Shown here one piece after another: positions 26,518-37,400 of a stretch of 64,000 nucleotides of DNA (positions are counted from its first letter, which is position 1; each line of letters begins with the position of its first letter). Origin of the DNA: Streptomyces showdoensis (GTDB taxonomy: Bacteria > Actinomycetota > Actinomycetes > Streptomycetales > Streptomycetaceae); assembly GCF_039535475.1 (NCBI RefSeq), contig NZ_BAAAXG010000013.1, positions 1-64,000 of the forward strand, in the 5' to 3' direction. Below the pieces are notes generated by a model. It saw only the letters and a program-made list of their open reading frames with translations, ran no database searches and was not told the origin of the DNA. Both the position numbers and the translations under genes were made by a program.

Positions 26518-29500
26518 ATGAAGGCGTGGTACGCCCACCCACCGATGTGGTCCAGACACAGACACAGATCGGTGTCGGTGGTCCTGACCGCGGTCCTCGC
26601 GGTCCTGCTGTCCGCCGTGACGGTCCCCGAGGCGCGGGCCGGAAGCGAGCCCCCCTCCAAGGTGTGGACGCCGCCGAACACGAAGCTGGCCGCGACGAAG
26701 TCCGTCGAGGGCGGGACGGACCCCGGCGAGCTCGGCGCCTCCGCCGACCCCCGCAACCGTGTCGTCCGCCGCTGGAGCCGGATCCGCAAGCCGGTACCGA
26801 CCGGTACGGCCACCATCACCCTGCCGCACGCGCCCGGCGCCGGCCGCAAGGCCGCCGCGATACGTGCCGGGCGCCTGCCCGTCTCCATAGCCGACCTCGG
26901 CGCCGCGAAGCCGGTCAAGCCGACCAGGTCCGCCGCGTCCGCCAAGCCCGCCCAGGGCGCCGAGAAGATCGCCGGGCGCGCTGCCTCCGGCGCCACCGCG
27001 GACGCCCCCACCGACGCCGGCACCACCTCCGTCAGCGTCACCGTCAGCGATCCGGCCAAGGCCAGGGCCGCCGGCGCGTTCGGCAACCTCATCACCGTGC
27101 GCGGCGCCTCGCCCGCGGCCGAGAGCGGGCGCGCCGTCCGCGTCGAACTCGACGTCACCACGCTGCAGGGCACCGGCGCCTGGCGCGACCGCGCCCGTCT
27201 CGTGCGGATGCCCGCCTGTGCGCTGACCACCCCGGAGAGGGCCGGCTGCCGTACCCGTACGCCGGTCCCGTCCACCCTCGACCCGCTCACCGGGAAGCTG
27301 ACCGCCGACGTCACCCTGCCCGCGACGGGCGCCACGGGGACGGGCACCACGAGCGGCGCCCGCCGTTCCTACGCCGTGTCGGCGGCGTCCGGTGCCATGG
27401 TGCTCTCCACCGAGCCGGCCTCGTCCGGTTCGGGCGGCTCGTTCGCGGCCACCCCGCTCTCGCCGTCCATGTCGTGGAGCGCGGGATCGAACGCGGGCAA
27501 CTTCACGTACAGCTACACCTTCTCCATGCCGACCGCGATCGGCGGAGCCGCGCCCAGCGTCATGCTCGGCTACGACTCCTCCACCGTCGACGGCATGACC
27601 GCCGCCTCCAACTCGCAGGCGTCCTGGACCGGTGAGGGCTGGGCGTACACCCCCGGCTTCATCTCCCGGCAGTACAAGCCGTGTCTGAAGGCCGGGATCG
27701 ACATGTCGGGCGACGAGTGCTGGGCGGGCCAGACCCTCAGCCTCAACCTGGCCGGCCACTCCGGCCAGGTCGTGAAGGACGACACCACCGGGGTGCTGCG
27801 CCTCCAGGGCGACGACGGCACGAAGATCACCCCGCTGACCGGGCTGAACAACGGCGCCTGGAACGGCGAGGGCTTCAAGGTCACCACGACCGAGGGCACC
27901 GAGTACTACTTCGGCGCCAACCACCTGCCCGGCGGTGACGGCACCGACCCCGCCTCGAACTCGGTCAACACGGTCCCGGTGTACCACCCGAAGGCCGGCG
28001 ACCCCTGCTACGGCGCCTCCACCGGACCGGCCTCGTGGTGCCAGATGGGGTGGCAGTGGAACCTCGACTACATCGTCGACCTCCACGGCAACCTGATCAG
28101 CTACGCGTACGACCAGGAGGACAACTGGTACGCCCGCGGCGGCGGCCAGAACAACGGCACCGGCGCACGCACCAAGTACCAGCGCGCGTCCCAGCCCCGC
28201 ACGGTCTCCTACGGCCAGCGCCTGCCCGAGCAGGTCGCCGCGAAGGGCGGGCTCAAGCCCGCCGTGGTGATGACCTTCAAGGCCCTGGAGCGCTGCTTCG
28301 AGACCACCGGCTGCGAGGCGGCGGACCGCACCCTCGCCAACCAGAGCCGCTGGAAGGACACGCCGCTCGACCAGAACTGCGCGAGCGGCGGCACCTGCAC
28401 CGTCTACGGTCCCACCTTCTGGACCTCCAAGCGGCTCGCCGAGGTGAAGGCCGACGTCCTCGTCGGCTCCGGCTACCGCACCGTCGACACCTGGACGCTC
28501 ACCCACGGCTGGTCGTACCCCGAGGACGGCACCAACAGCCCGACCATGTGGCTCCAGTCGATCAAGCGCACCGGCTCCAACGGCATGGCCGCGCTCGACC
28601 TGCCCCCGGTCAGCTTCACGGGCACGCAGAAGCCCAACCGGGTCGACGAGGTCACCGCCACCGCCTCGCGGTTCTACCGCCCGCGCATGACGGAGATCAC
28701 CACCGAGACCGGCGGCCGCATCAACATCGGCTACAGGACGGAGGAGTGCTCGCGCAAGAACGGCACCATGCCCGCATCGCCCGAGAACAACTACATGGCC
28801 TGCATGCCGGTCAAGTGGGTCAAGCCGGGTTCGCCGAGCAACGCCAAGCCGGAGCTCGACTGGTTCACCAAGTACCTGGTCAACTCGATCACCCAGGAGT
28901 CCCGCGTCACCTCGGGTGTCGCGCGGGTCACGGAGTACGAGTACGGCGGCGGCGCCGCCTGGCACCGGAACGACTCCGAGTTCGCCGACGACGAGGCCCG
29001 GACGTACGACAACTTCCGCGGCTACGCGACGGTCACCACGACCACCGGCAACGGCACCGACGGCCCCAAGAGCAAGTCCGTCGCCACCTTCCTGCGCGGC
29101 ATGGGCGGGCAGGTGACCGACACCTGGGGCGGCACCCTCACCGACGAGGAGGAGTACGCCGGCTTCGTCCGCGAGACCCAGACCTTCGAGTCGGTCGCGC
29201 CGGGCGCCAGGGTCCTCAGCGGCGAGCTGAGCACCCCGTGGCGCTCGGAGCCCACGTCCACCCACACGCCGTCCGTGGCCGGCCTGCCGAAGGTCACCGC
29301 CCGGTTCGTCAACACCTCCCAGGTCCGGGAGCGGGCGCGCCTCGCCGACGGCACCTGGCGCGAGACGAAGCGAGAGGTCAGCTACGACCTCGACCTCACG
29401 CACGCCGCGCGCGTGCTGAAGGTCGACGTCTTCGGTGACGTCACCAAGCCCGAGCAGCGCCAGTGCACGGAGACGACCTACGCCTCCGGCGCCAACCCGC

Positions 29501-32500
29501 TGCTGGTCGAGCTCCCGTCCCGGGTCCTGACCCTGGCGGGACCGTGCGGAGCCACGCCGAACGCGGCCAACACGATCGCGGACACCCGCAACCTGTTCGA
29601 CAACCAGCCGCTGGGCACGGTCGGCGACCGCGCGCTGCAGACCTCCAACGAGGTGCTGAGCTCGTACGGCGCGAACGGCTCGCCGAACTACCGGGTCACG
29701 GCGAAGGCCACCTTCGACAAGTACGGCCGCCAGGTCTCCACGACCGACCCGAACACCAAGGACGCCACGCACCCGGACGGCGCCACGACCACGACGGCCT
29801 ACACGCCGGCCGAGGGCGCGCTGCCGACCTCCGTGGCGGTCACCAACCCGCTCGGCTGGACGTCCACCACCACGATGGACCCGGGCCGCGGTCTGCCGAC
29901 CCGTGCGGTGGACGAGAACGGGCGCTTCACGGACGAGGAGTACGACTCCCTCGGCCGCCTGGTCGCGGTGTGGAAGCCCGGCCGCGACAAGGCCACGCAG
30001 AGCCCGAACCAGAAGTTCGCCTACGCCCTGAAGCTCGAGCGCGACGGTCCGGCCGCCATCACCACGCAGAACCTGCGCGAGGACGGCAGCTACGGCACGA
30101 GCATCCAGATCCACGACGGCTTCGGCCGCGTCCGGCAGACCCAGGCACAGCCGCCGTTCGGTTCGGTCGGCCGCCTGGTCGCGGACGCGATCTTCGACAC
30201 CCAGGGCCGCGAGGTCCAGACGACCCCGTCGTACTTCAACAACGACTCGGGTCCGACGGCTGTCGTCTTCGTTCCGCAGGACGCGCAGATCCCGGCGCAG
30301 ACGTGGAACGAGTACGACGCGCTGGGGCGGGTGACGGTCAGCAAGTTCGTTTCGTACGGGCAGGAGCAGTGGCGGTCGACGACGACGTACGCGGGTGCCG
30401 ACCGGATCGACGTCACGCCACCGCCCGGCGGGTACGGGAGTTCGTCGATCACGGACGCGCTGGGGCGGACGACGGAGGTTCGGCAGTACAAGGCGAACAC
30501 ACCGACCGGGGCGTACGACGCGACCACGACGTCGTACGACATCGCCGGGCGACCGGTGCTCCGTAAGGACTCCTCAGGGCACGAGTGGCGCTACACCTAC
30601 GACCTGCTGGGTCAGTCGACCGGCATCTCCGACCCAGACTCGGGCGAATCGAGGAACACGTACGACGCGGGCGGCCGGGTCACCACGACCACGGACGCGC
30701 GCGGCCGGTCGACGAGCTTCACCTACGACCTTCTCGGCCGACAGACCGCGACGTACGAAGGGACGGACACCTCCGACCCGGCGAAGAAGACCATCGAGTG
30801 GACGTACGACGCGAAAGCGAAGGGCAAGCCTGACTCGTCCACCCGCTTCGTGAACGGTGCGGCGTACAAGTCGACGGTCAACGGCTACGACATCGGATAC
30901 CGCCCCACCGGTGCGTCGGTGAACATCCCGGCCAGTGAAGGTGCGATCGCTGGCACCTACACCACGTCGGTGACGTACACCCCGGTCCTCGGCCTGCCGA
31001 AGACCACGACCATGCCCGCGGCCGGCGGTATGACCGCCGAACGGGTGACCAACTCCTACGACGTCGACGGCAACTTCATCGGCTCCAGCGGCAAATCCGC
31101 GCTGGTAACCGACGTTCAGTACGACTCCTTCGGTCGACCCACACGTACCACCGTGGGTCCGTACGGCTCCCAGGTGGTTTCCACCCAGCTGTACGACGCC
31201 GGCACCGGCCGGGTCACACAGTCCACCCTGGACAGCCAGCTGGCCGGCAACCACGTCGACTTCACCACGTACACCTACAACAAGGCGGGCACGCTCACCT
31301 CTTCCCGCAACGTGCAGGACGGCACCAGCGTCGACACGCAGTGCTTCACGTACGACTACCTGGGCCGGCTGTCCGCCGCCTGGACCGACAACGGCGGCAC
31401 CACCACGGCGCCCGCCCCGTCGGTCTCCGGCATCGGTGGCTGTGTCAACCCGACCGAGCCGACGGCGGCCGAGGCCTCCGCGCGGATCGGCGGCCCGGCG
31501 CCGTACTGGCAGTCGTACGGGTACGACCTGACCGGCAACCGCACCAAGCTGGTCCGGCATGACCCGACGGGAGTCACCGCCAAGGACCAGACGGTCGACC
31601 AGACGTTCGCCACCGGTCCGAACACCCCGACCACCGCACCGGACACGGGCGGCGGCACGGGCGGTCCACACGCCCTGGCCACGTCGAAGACAACGGTCGG
31701 CACCGATGTGAGAACGGCGACGTATCAGTACGACGCGTCCGGCAACACCACGGCCGTCACCAGCACCTCCGGGACGAAGCGGCTCACATGGAACACCGAG
31801 GGCAGGATCGATTCCGTCTCGGACACCGCCACGGCGGGCTCGACCAGCTACGTCTACGACGCGTCCGGCAGCCAGCTGATCCGCCGCTCGCCGGGCAAGG
31901 TCACGCTGTACGTCGGCGCTGACGAGGTTACCCTCGACTCGGCTACCGGCGCGCTGTCCGACACCCGCACCTACCCCGCACCGGGCGGCCTGTCCGTCAC
32001 TCGCGTCACCAAGACCGGCACGAGCAAGCTGTACTACCAGGCCGCGGACCCGCACGGCACCAACGGCGTCCAGTTCGAGGCGGGAACCCTCGCCGTCGCC
32101 CGTCGCCCCAGCGACCCCTTCGGCAACGCGCGCGGCACCCAGCCGGGCGCCGGCGCCTGGGCGGGAAGCCGCGGCTTCGTCGGCGGCACTCTTGAGGACA
32201 CCGGCTTCACCACACTGGGCGCACGGCAGTACGACCCGGCCACGGGTCGATTCCTGTCGGTCGATCCGATCTTCAGCGACGGCGACCCCCAGTCCTGGAA
32301 CTCCTACGCGTACGCCGACAACAACCCGGTCGATCAGTCCGACTCGAGCGGCACGTGTATTCCCGCCGACGACGGCAGCGGCCGTTGCATGAGCGCCGCC
32401 GCTTGGCAGCGCTACTACGAGAAGGAGGACAGCGGTAGTGGCGGTACCGGCGGGGGGAGCCCCACCGATACCGGCACGACCCCGTCAACACAGCAGGCCA

Positions 32501-33819
32501 AGAACGACAACACCGCCAAGCAGGCCGCCGCGGCCGAAGCGCTGCGCCAGAAGCAGGCCGCCGACGAGGCTCTCGCCAAGGCGAAGCAGGAACGCGAAGA
32601 GCTGATGAGCAAGATCGTCGACGTCGTCGGCGACCTGATCGGCTTCAACGACGCGCGCGACTGCTTCACCAAGGGCGACGTCATGGGCTGCATCAATACC
32701 GCACTGAACTTCGTCCCCTGGTCGAAGGTCTTCAAGGCGGTGAAGGTCGGCATCCGGGCTTTCAAGCTCTGGAAGGAAGGCGAGAAGGCCTACGACGCCT
32801 TCCGGGGCGCGCAGAAGATAGCCAGGGAGGCAGAAGGCGCCCTGGTCACGGCCCGGAAGACCGCCGACGAGGCCGCCGCAGCGGAGGACGCTGCGGTCGC
32901 GGCGGAGAAACAGGCGGCGGAGAAGCAGGCGGCTGAGGAAGCGGCCAAGGCCGAACCCGACGCCGCCCCGGCCGCGATCGAGAACGCCGAGGCCGGCGCC
33001 AGCTGCCCCATCGGCGGAGCGCCCCACAGTTTCCCCGCCGGTACCCGGGTACAGCTCGCCGACGGCACGACGAAGTCGATTGAAGAGGTTAAGGAGGGGG
33101 ACCAGGTCCTAGCGACCGACCCACAGACGGGCAAGACCCGGACGCAGACGGTCGAACGGCTCATCACGACCCCGGACGACAAGGAGTTCACCGACCTCAC
33201 GCTGACCTCCGCCGACGGCAAGTCGAGCAGTTTGACGACGACGTGGCACCACCCGTTCTGGGACGCGACGGCGCGCCGCTGGACCGAGGCCAGCACGCTG
33301 ACCTCAGGTCACGAACTGCGGGCCCCTGACGGCACGCCGATCACCATCACGCATGTCCGCAACTACCACCACACCGTGGTCACGTACGACCTCACGGTCG
33401 ACAGCCTGCACACGTACTACGTATTGGCCGGCGAGATATCCGTGCTCGTGCACAATTGCGGTGGTGCGGTCGGCGGTCACACCACGGCATGCACGTGTGC
33501 GACCGGCGGGACTCCCGTCGGCCCGATCAACGCCCATCTCGCCGGTGGTACGCACCCGGTCACGGGCGTTCCGTTCGATTCCCAGGGCTTCCCGGACTTC
33601 AGCGCCCACCGGGACCCGGCCACGCCCGATGTCGTCATCACTCTGACCGGTGACCGAAAGAAGGACTTCGCGGCAGCGGACAAGGCAGCCGGTATCAATC
33701 CGGCCTACCGTAAGAGTAGATGGACGTGGAACCACCACCAGAACTGCGGAGTGATGCAGCTCGTCAGCATGTCCATTCACTCGAAGACCGGCCATACCGG
33801 TGGCTTCTCGATTTGCTAG
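26518..33819 (+). CDS. RHS polymorphic toxin with Hint and HNH (WHH-like) tip
   Basis: 2433 residues from ATG 26518 (CTGGAG 5 nt upstream). Signal peptide ~1-41. Residues ~300-1000 form the SpvB/TcdB-like shell typical of Streptomyces RHS proteins (APSVMLGYDSSTVDGM). YD repeats run ~1050-1890 and the RHS core ends at LGARQYDPATGRFLSVDPI (~1900). A Gln/Ala/Glu-rich linker (~2000-2150) precedes a Hint domain (SFPAGTRVQLADGT to VLVHN, ~2170-2314). The tip (~2315-2433) has WTWNHHQNCGVMQLVSMSIH and GHTGG, matching HNH/Endo VII nuclease families with a WHH signature. The usual Cys next to the Hint start is not adjacent (APHSF); the nearest is 7 residues upstream. A SUKH immunity gene follows. Confidence 0.93.
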   Translation: MKAWYAHPPMWSRHRHRSVSVVLTAVLAVLLSAVTVPEARAGSEPPSKVWTPPNTKLAATKSVEGGTDPGELGASADPRNRVVRRWSRIRKPVPTGTATITLPHAPGAGRKAAAIRAGRLPVSIADLGAAKPVKPTRSAASAKPAQGAEKIAGRAASGATADAPTDAGTTSVSVTVSDPAKARAAGAFGNLITVRGASPAAESGRAVRVELDVTTLQGTGAWRDRARLVRMPACALTTPERAGCRTRTPVPSTLDPLTGKLTADVTLPATGATGTGTTSGARRSYAVSAASGAMVLSTEPASSGSGGSFAATPLSPSMSWSAGSNAGNFTYSYTFSMPTAIGGAAPSVMLGYDSSTVDGMTAASNSQASWTGEGWAYTPGFISRQYKPCLKAGIDMSGDECWAGQTLSLNLAGHSGQVVKDDTTGVLRLQGDDGTKITPLTGLNNGAWNGEGFKVTTTEGTEYYFGANHLPGGDGTDPASNSVNTVPVYHPKAGDPCYGASTGPASWCQMGWQWNLDYIVDLHGNLISYAYDQEDNWYARGGGQNNGTGARTKYQRASQPRTVSYGQRLPEQVAAKGGLKPAVVMTFKALERCFETTGCEAADRTLANQSRWKDTPLDQNCASGGTCTVYGPTFWTSKRLAEVKADVLVGSGYRTVDTWTLTHGWSYPEDGTNSPTMWLQSIKRTGSNGMAALDLPPVSFTGTQKPNRVDEVTATASRFYRPRMTEITTETGGRINIGYRTEECSRKNGTMPASPENNYMACMPVKWVKPGSPSNAKPELDWFTKYLVNSITQESRVTSGVARVTEYEYGGGAAWHRNDSEFADDEARTYDNFRGYATVTTTTGNGTDGPKSKSVATFLRGMGGQVTDTWGGTLTDEEEYAGFVRETQTFESVAPGARVLSGELSTPWRSEPTSTHTPSVAGLPKVTARFVNTSQVRERARLADGTWRETKREVSYDLDLTHAARVLKVDVFGDVTKPEQRQCTETTYASGANPLLVELPSRVLTLAGPCGATPNAANTIADTRNLFDNQPLGTVGDRALQTSNEVLSSYGANGSPNYRVTAKATFDKYGRQVSTTDPNTKDATHPDGATTTTAYTPAEGALPTSVAVTNPLGWTSTTTMDPGRGLPTRAVDENGRFTDEEYDSLGRLVAVWKPGRDKATQSPNQKFAYALKLERDGPAAITTQNLREDGSYGTSIQIHDGFGRVRQTQAQPPFGSVGRLVADAIFDTQGREVQTTPSYFNNDSGPTAVVFVPQDAQIPAQTWNEYDALGRVTVSKFVSYGQEQWRSTTTYAGADRIDVTPPPGGYGSSSITDALGRTTEVRQYKANTPTGAYDATTTSYDIAGRPVLRKDSSGHEWRYTYDLLGQSTGISDPDSGESRNTYDAGGRVTTTTDARGRSTSFTYDLLGRQTATYEGTDTSDPAKKTIEWTYDAKAKGKPDSSTRFVNGAAYKSTVNGYDIGYRPTGASVNIPASEGAIAGTYTTSVTYTPVLGLPKTTTMPAAGGMTAERVTNSYDVDGNFIGSSGKSALVTDVQYDSFGRPTRTTVGPYGSQVVSTQLYDAGTGRVTQSTLDSQLAGNHVDFTTYTYNKAGTLTSSRNVQDGTSVDTQCFTYDYLGRLSAAWTDNGGTTTAPAPSVSGIGGCVNPTEPTAAEASARIGGPAPYWQSYGYDLTGNRTKLVRHDPTGVTAKDQTVDQTFATGPNTPTTAPDTGGGTGGPHALATSKTTVGTDVRTATYQYDASGNTTAVTSTSGTKRLTWNTEGRIDSVSDTATAGSTSYVYDASGSQLIRRSPGKVTLYVGADEVTLDSATGALSDTRTYPAPGGLSVTRVTKTGTSKLYYQAADPHGTNGVQFEAGTLAVARRPSDPFGNARGTQPGAGAWAGSRGFVGGTLEDTGFTTLGARQYDPATGRFLSVDPIFSDGDPQSWNSYAYADNNPVDQSDSSGTCIPADDGSGRCMSAAAWQRYYEKEDSGSGGTGGGSPTDTGTTPSTQQAKNDNTAKQAAAAEALRQKQAADEALAKAKQEREELMSKIVDVVGDLIGFNDARDCFTKGDVMGCINTALNFVPWSKVFKAVKVGIRAFKLWKEGEKAYDAFRGAQKIAREAEGALVTARKTADEAAAAEDAAVAAEKQAAEKQAAEEAAKAEPDAAPAAIENAEAGASCPIGGAPHSFPAGTRVQLADGTTKSIEEVKEGDQVLATDPQTGKTRTQTVERLITTPDDKEFTDLTLTSADGKSSSLTTTWHHPFWDATARRWTEASTLTSGHELRAPDGTPITITHVRNYHHTVVTYDLTVDSLHTYYVLAGEISVLVHNCGGAVGGHTTACTCATGGTPVGPINAHLAGGTHPVTGVPFDSQGFPDFSAHRDPATPDVVITLTGDRKKDFAAADKAAGINPAYRKSRWTWNHHQNCGVMQLVSMSIHSKTGHTGGFSIC

Positions 33820-33836
33820 AAAGGTAGGACTCGATC

Positions 33837-34319
33837 GTGATCTTCGATCAGTCGGAAGAGTCTGAGTGGGTTGGTCCACCGGTGGACTCCGAGATGATTC
33901 GGCGGGCCGAGAGTGTGCTCCAGGTGCGTCTGCCGAAAAGCTACGTCGATCTGCTGTCAGTCCAGAACGGCGGTGTGCTGCACAATCGCTGTTTCCCCAC
34001 CGCATTCCCCACCTCGTGGGCACCGGATCACTTCTGCGTAGACGTGATCTGGGGGGTTGGGGGCGAGAACGGGATCGATGTCCTGTCGCCAGGATTGGTG
34101 ACCGAATGGGGATATCCCGCGATCGGTGTCGTCCTCGGCCTCACGCCCTCGGCTGGGCACGACACCGTGATGCTCGACTATTCCGAGTGCGGGCCGCTGG
34201 GTGAGCCCTCCGTGGCGTACGTCGACGAGGACAGAGTGCCGAAGCGGGTCGCCGACAGCTTCGCGGCGTTTCGGGACGGCTTCGTCTCGTGTCGTACGTA
34301 CGGCGACGAAGAGGACTGA
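33837..34319 (+). CDS. SUKH/SMI1-KNR4 immunity protein
   Basis: 160 residues from GTG 33837, with GAAAGG 12 nt upstream and 17 nt after the toxin stop. SUKH-1 pattern: SEMIRRAESVLQVRLPKSYV, NGGVLHN, PAIGVVLGLTPSAGHDTVMLDY, and a C-terminal helix (SFAAFRDGF). SUKH proteins neutralise nuclease tips of polymorphic toxins, so this is the inferred immunity partner of the RHS HNH tip. Its base composition is clearly less GC-rich than the neighbours, as is that of the toxin tip, suggesting the pair was exchanged as a cassette. Confidence 0.93.
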   Translation: MIFDQSEESEWVGPPVDSEMIRRAESVLQVRLPKSYVDLLSVQNGGVLHNRCFPTAFPTSWAPDHFCVDVIWGVGGENGIDVLSPGLVTEWGYPAIGVVLGLTPSAGHDTVMLDYSECGPLGEPSVAYVDEDRVPKRVADSFAAFRDGFVSCRTYGDEED

Positions 34320-34341
34320 CTTCTGAGCGGTCCGAAGTGAA

Positions 34342-34380
34342 CAGAGGCCGGCGTCATCGTGATGATGACGCCGGCCTCTG
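34342..34380. terminator. Bidirectional terminator between convergent giants
   Basis: A perfect 17-bp stem (34342-34358 with 34364-34380) around GTGAT. It serves the SUKH gene from the left and the LamG/ricin gene from the right. Confidence 0.93.
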
Positions 34381-34416
34381 ACATTCACGTGTTCAGCCCA
34401 TTGGCCTGAACGCCCG

Positions 34417-37400
34417 TCACGTCACCGGCACCGTGTGCCACCGCTGCGCCCGTGTCTGGTTGCAGTCGTACAGCTGCGGCCGTGTCCCGTTCGCCGTCGC
34501 TCCGCCCGGCAGGTCGAGGCAGCGGCCCGAGGCCGGGTGGTAGATCGAGCCGTCCGGGCGGAAGGACCACTTCTGGTTGGCGCCGCCGTTGCAGGACCAG
34601 AGCTGGACCGGGGTGCTGTTGCCCCAGGGTCCGTTGCCGCCGACCTCCAGGCAGCGGCCCAGGATCTGGAGGCTGCCGTCGCCGGCGGCCTTCCACGCCT
34701 GCGCCGCCGAGCCGTTGCAGGTCCACGCCTGGACCGCGCGGCCGTCGGCCGAGACGCCTCCGTCGAGGTCCAGGCAGACGCCCTGGGCCATGTCGGAGAC
34801 GACGGGGCCGGGGACGCTCGCCGGGTCGACGGCGTAGTCGTGGACGACGACGTCGGCGATCGAGCCGTTGTAGAAGTTGTTCGCCCGGCCCTGGTACTTG
34901 TAGCGGCCCAGGACCAGCGAACCGGCCGCCGCCAGCTTCGAGGTGTGGACGCCGGTCGAGGCCAGCGCGTCGTTGACGTACAGCGCCGTCTGACCCGTCG
35001 TGGCGTTGTAGCTGACGGTCAGCTTCGTCCAGGCGCCGACCTGGACCCGCGCCGCGCTGCTGCGGACGTCCGTGGTGTCGTACGGCCAGCCGCCGTTGTC
35101 CGCGGTCGCCATGCCGAGGTGCCAGTTGACGTAGCCGTTGCCCATGGTGGCGGGCCACACCATGAAGCCGCTGGCCTGGGTGTTGTCCTGGCTGATGACC
35201 ACGCCGTCGGTCAGCGCGTTCGCCTTCGTCCACAGCGAGATCGAGAAGGACTTGGTCGTGTCGACCTTCAGCCCGTCCGACTCGATCACGCCGTCGGTGC
35301 CGTTGAACGTCGCCACAGTGGCCGGGGCGCCGTTCACGGTGTCGGCGGTGAAGGTGACGCCGCCCTTGACCGTGCCGGGGAACTTCCCGTACGCGTCGGG
35401 GGTCTTGCCGGCCGTGCCCGAGGAGAGCCGCATGCGGTCCACGGGCGCGGTGGTGTCACCGAGCTCGGCCGGGGCCTCGAAGCCGGTGACGGTGCCCGCC
35501 GCCGCGCCCGAGGCGGTCTTGCCGCGCCAGAAGATCAGCTTCTCGCTGCCGGCGGCGACCGCCCACAGGTCGGCGAGGCCGTCCTTGGTGGCGTCGCCGA
35601 CGGTGCCGACCTTCGTGAAGGCCCCGGTCGTCAGGCCGCTGCCGATGACGGACGAGGCGGGACCCGTCGGGCTGGCGAGCGCGGACAGGTCGAGCCGGCC
35701 GTCGCGGGTGCCGATCGGGTACGAGCGGAGCGTGCCGTCGGCCAGGCTGCGGGTCCACAGCGTCGGCTGGGCCTTGCCGCTCGCCGAACCGGGGTTGAGG
35801 AGCTCGAAGCCGCCCCAGTTGCCGGTGCCGGACACCAGGACGGCGTCCGCGTCGAGACTGTTGATGCTGTTGGAGCGGTACAGCCAGAGGTTGCCGCGCT
35901 CGACCGCGAGCACGGCCGTCTGGTCGGCCGCCAGGTCGCCGTCGAAGTCGTTCAGCGTCGCCTTGGGCGCGCCGAGCGCGAGGATCTGCGTCGCCTCGGA
36001 CCAGTCCGGCACCCATCCGGCGGGGGCCGCGTCGAGCGGTGTGCCGTCCGGCGCCGCCCAGGTCGTCGGCTTGTCGACGGTGGTGTACGTGTTGAACGTG
36101 CCGTCGCCCTTGTTGGGGTAGAGGTAGAGGTTCCCCTTCAGCGCCGGGTTCGCCGTGGTGTGCGCGAAGACGTCGTCGACGCCCATGGAGCGCAGCGCGC
36201 CGCGGTGCGTGGTCTGCACGTCGTTCCACGTGGTGCCCTGCGGGGCGAGACCGAGCAGGGCGGCCTGGGCGATGGTCGGATCGCTGTCCGCCGTCATGTG
36301 CATCAGGTTGCCCGCGGTGTCCGGCTTCAGGATGTCGCCGCGGCCGTCCTTGTCGAGGTCACCGGGGACGGCGGCACCCTTGGCCGGGTCCCACGGCACG
36401 TAGAAGGTGTACGGGAAGGGCTGGCTGTAGTTGCCGGCCACGTCCATCGCCTGGACGAAGAGGATGTTGGTGCCCCAGATCCGCGGCGTGTACGGGAAGG
36501 TGCCGCTCGCGCCCCGGACCACGCCCGGGTCGGAGCACTTCCAGCCGGTGACCGGGGTCGGGTCGGTGCTCCAGCGGAAGCAGGCGGGGCCGGAGGCGTT
36601 CAGGCCGCTGCTCGGCGCCGGGTCGGTGATGTTCACCCGGAACGTACCGGTGTCGTTGATCTTCAGCTTCGGTACGACGTTGACGGTGCCGCTCGCCGGG
36701 AAGTCGGTGGAGCTGACGGTGAGCGCCGGCGGTGTCTTGTCGACGCGGAAGTAGCACCAGGGGGTGTCACCGGAGGAGAGCCAGCCGTCCCTGACGTTGG
36801 CGGTCCAGCCGTACTGGTGGCCGTCCGCGAAGGTGCCGGCCCAGTACTCGACCTCGCCGTAGCTGCCGGTCGGGCCGACGTCCTGCCGGACGCTCCAGTT
36901 GGAGTCGTTGTCGTCCCAGATGTGGAAGTTGGTGTACAGCTGGTTGAAGCCGATCGGCGACCAGGTGTTGACCTTCAGCTTGATGTACTGGTTGGCGCCG
37001 ACCCAGCCCGGGTTGTACCAGGCGTTGCCGCCGGGCGTCTGGCAGTCGTTGTAGCTGCCGCTGTCGGCGAAGCCGGGCGTCGGCGTGGTGCGCGGGTACC
37101 AGATGGTGGGCGCGATGTCGTACTCGATGGCGATGACCGGGTCGGGGCCCAGGTGGTGACGGTAGTACTTGTTGCTCTCGTCCTCACCCGAGAAGCCGAC
37201 CGTCCAGTTCGACCACTTCTGGTCGGCGGCCCGCTGCACCCACCACTTGACGTCGTAGTAGATGTTCCCGTTGCCGGTGATCCACTGCGTCCCGACCTTG
37301 TCGCAGCCGTTCATGTAGCCGGTGCCGCAGGGCTGGTTGTTCCAGGTGGCGCCGCCGGGGATCATCGGCGTGTTCCACAGCGCGATGCCCTTGTTGGTGC

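Noticed and set aside
26326..30114. A 1262-codon minus-strand open frame opposite the RHS gene
   Set aside because: It is a Gly/Ala/Val/Arg-rich antisense frame caused by high third-position GC; the + strand carries the RHS protein with clear domain motifs.
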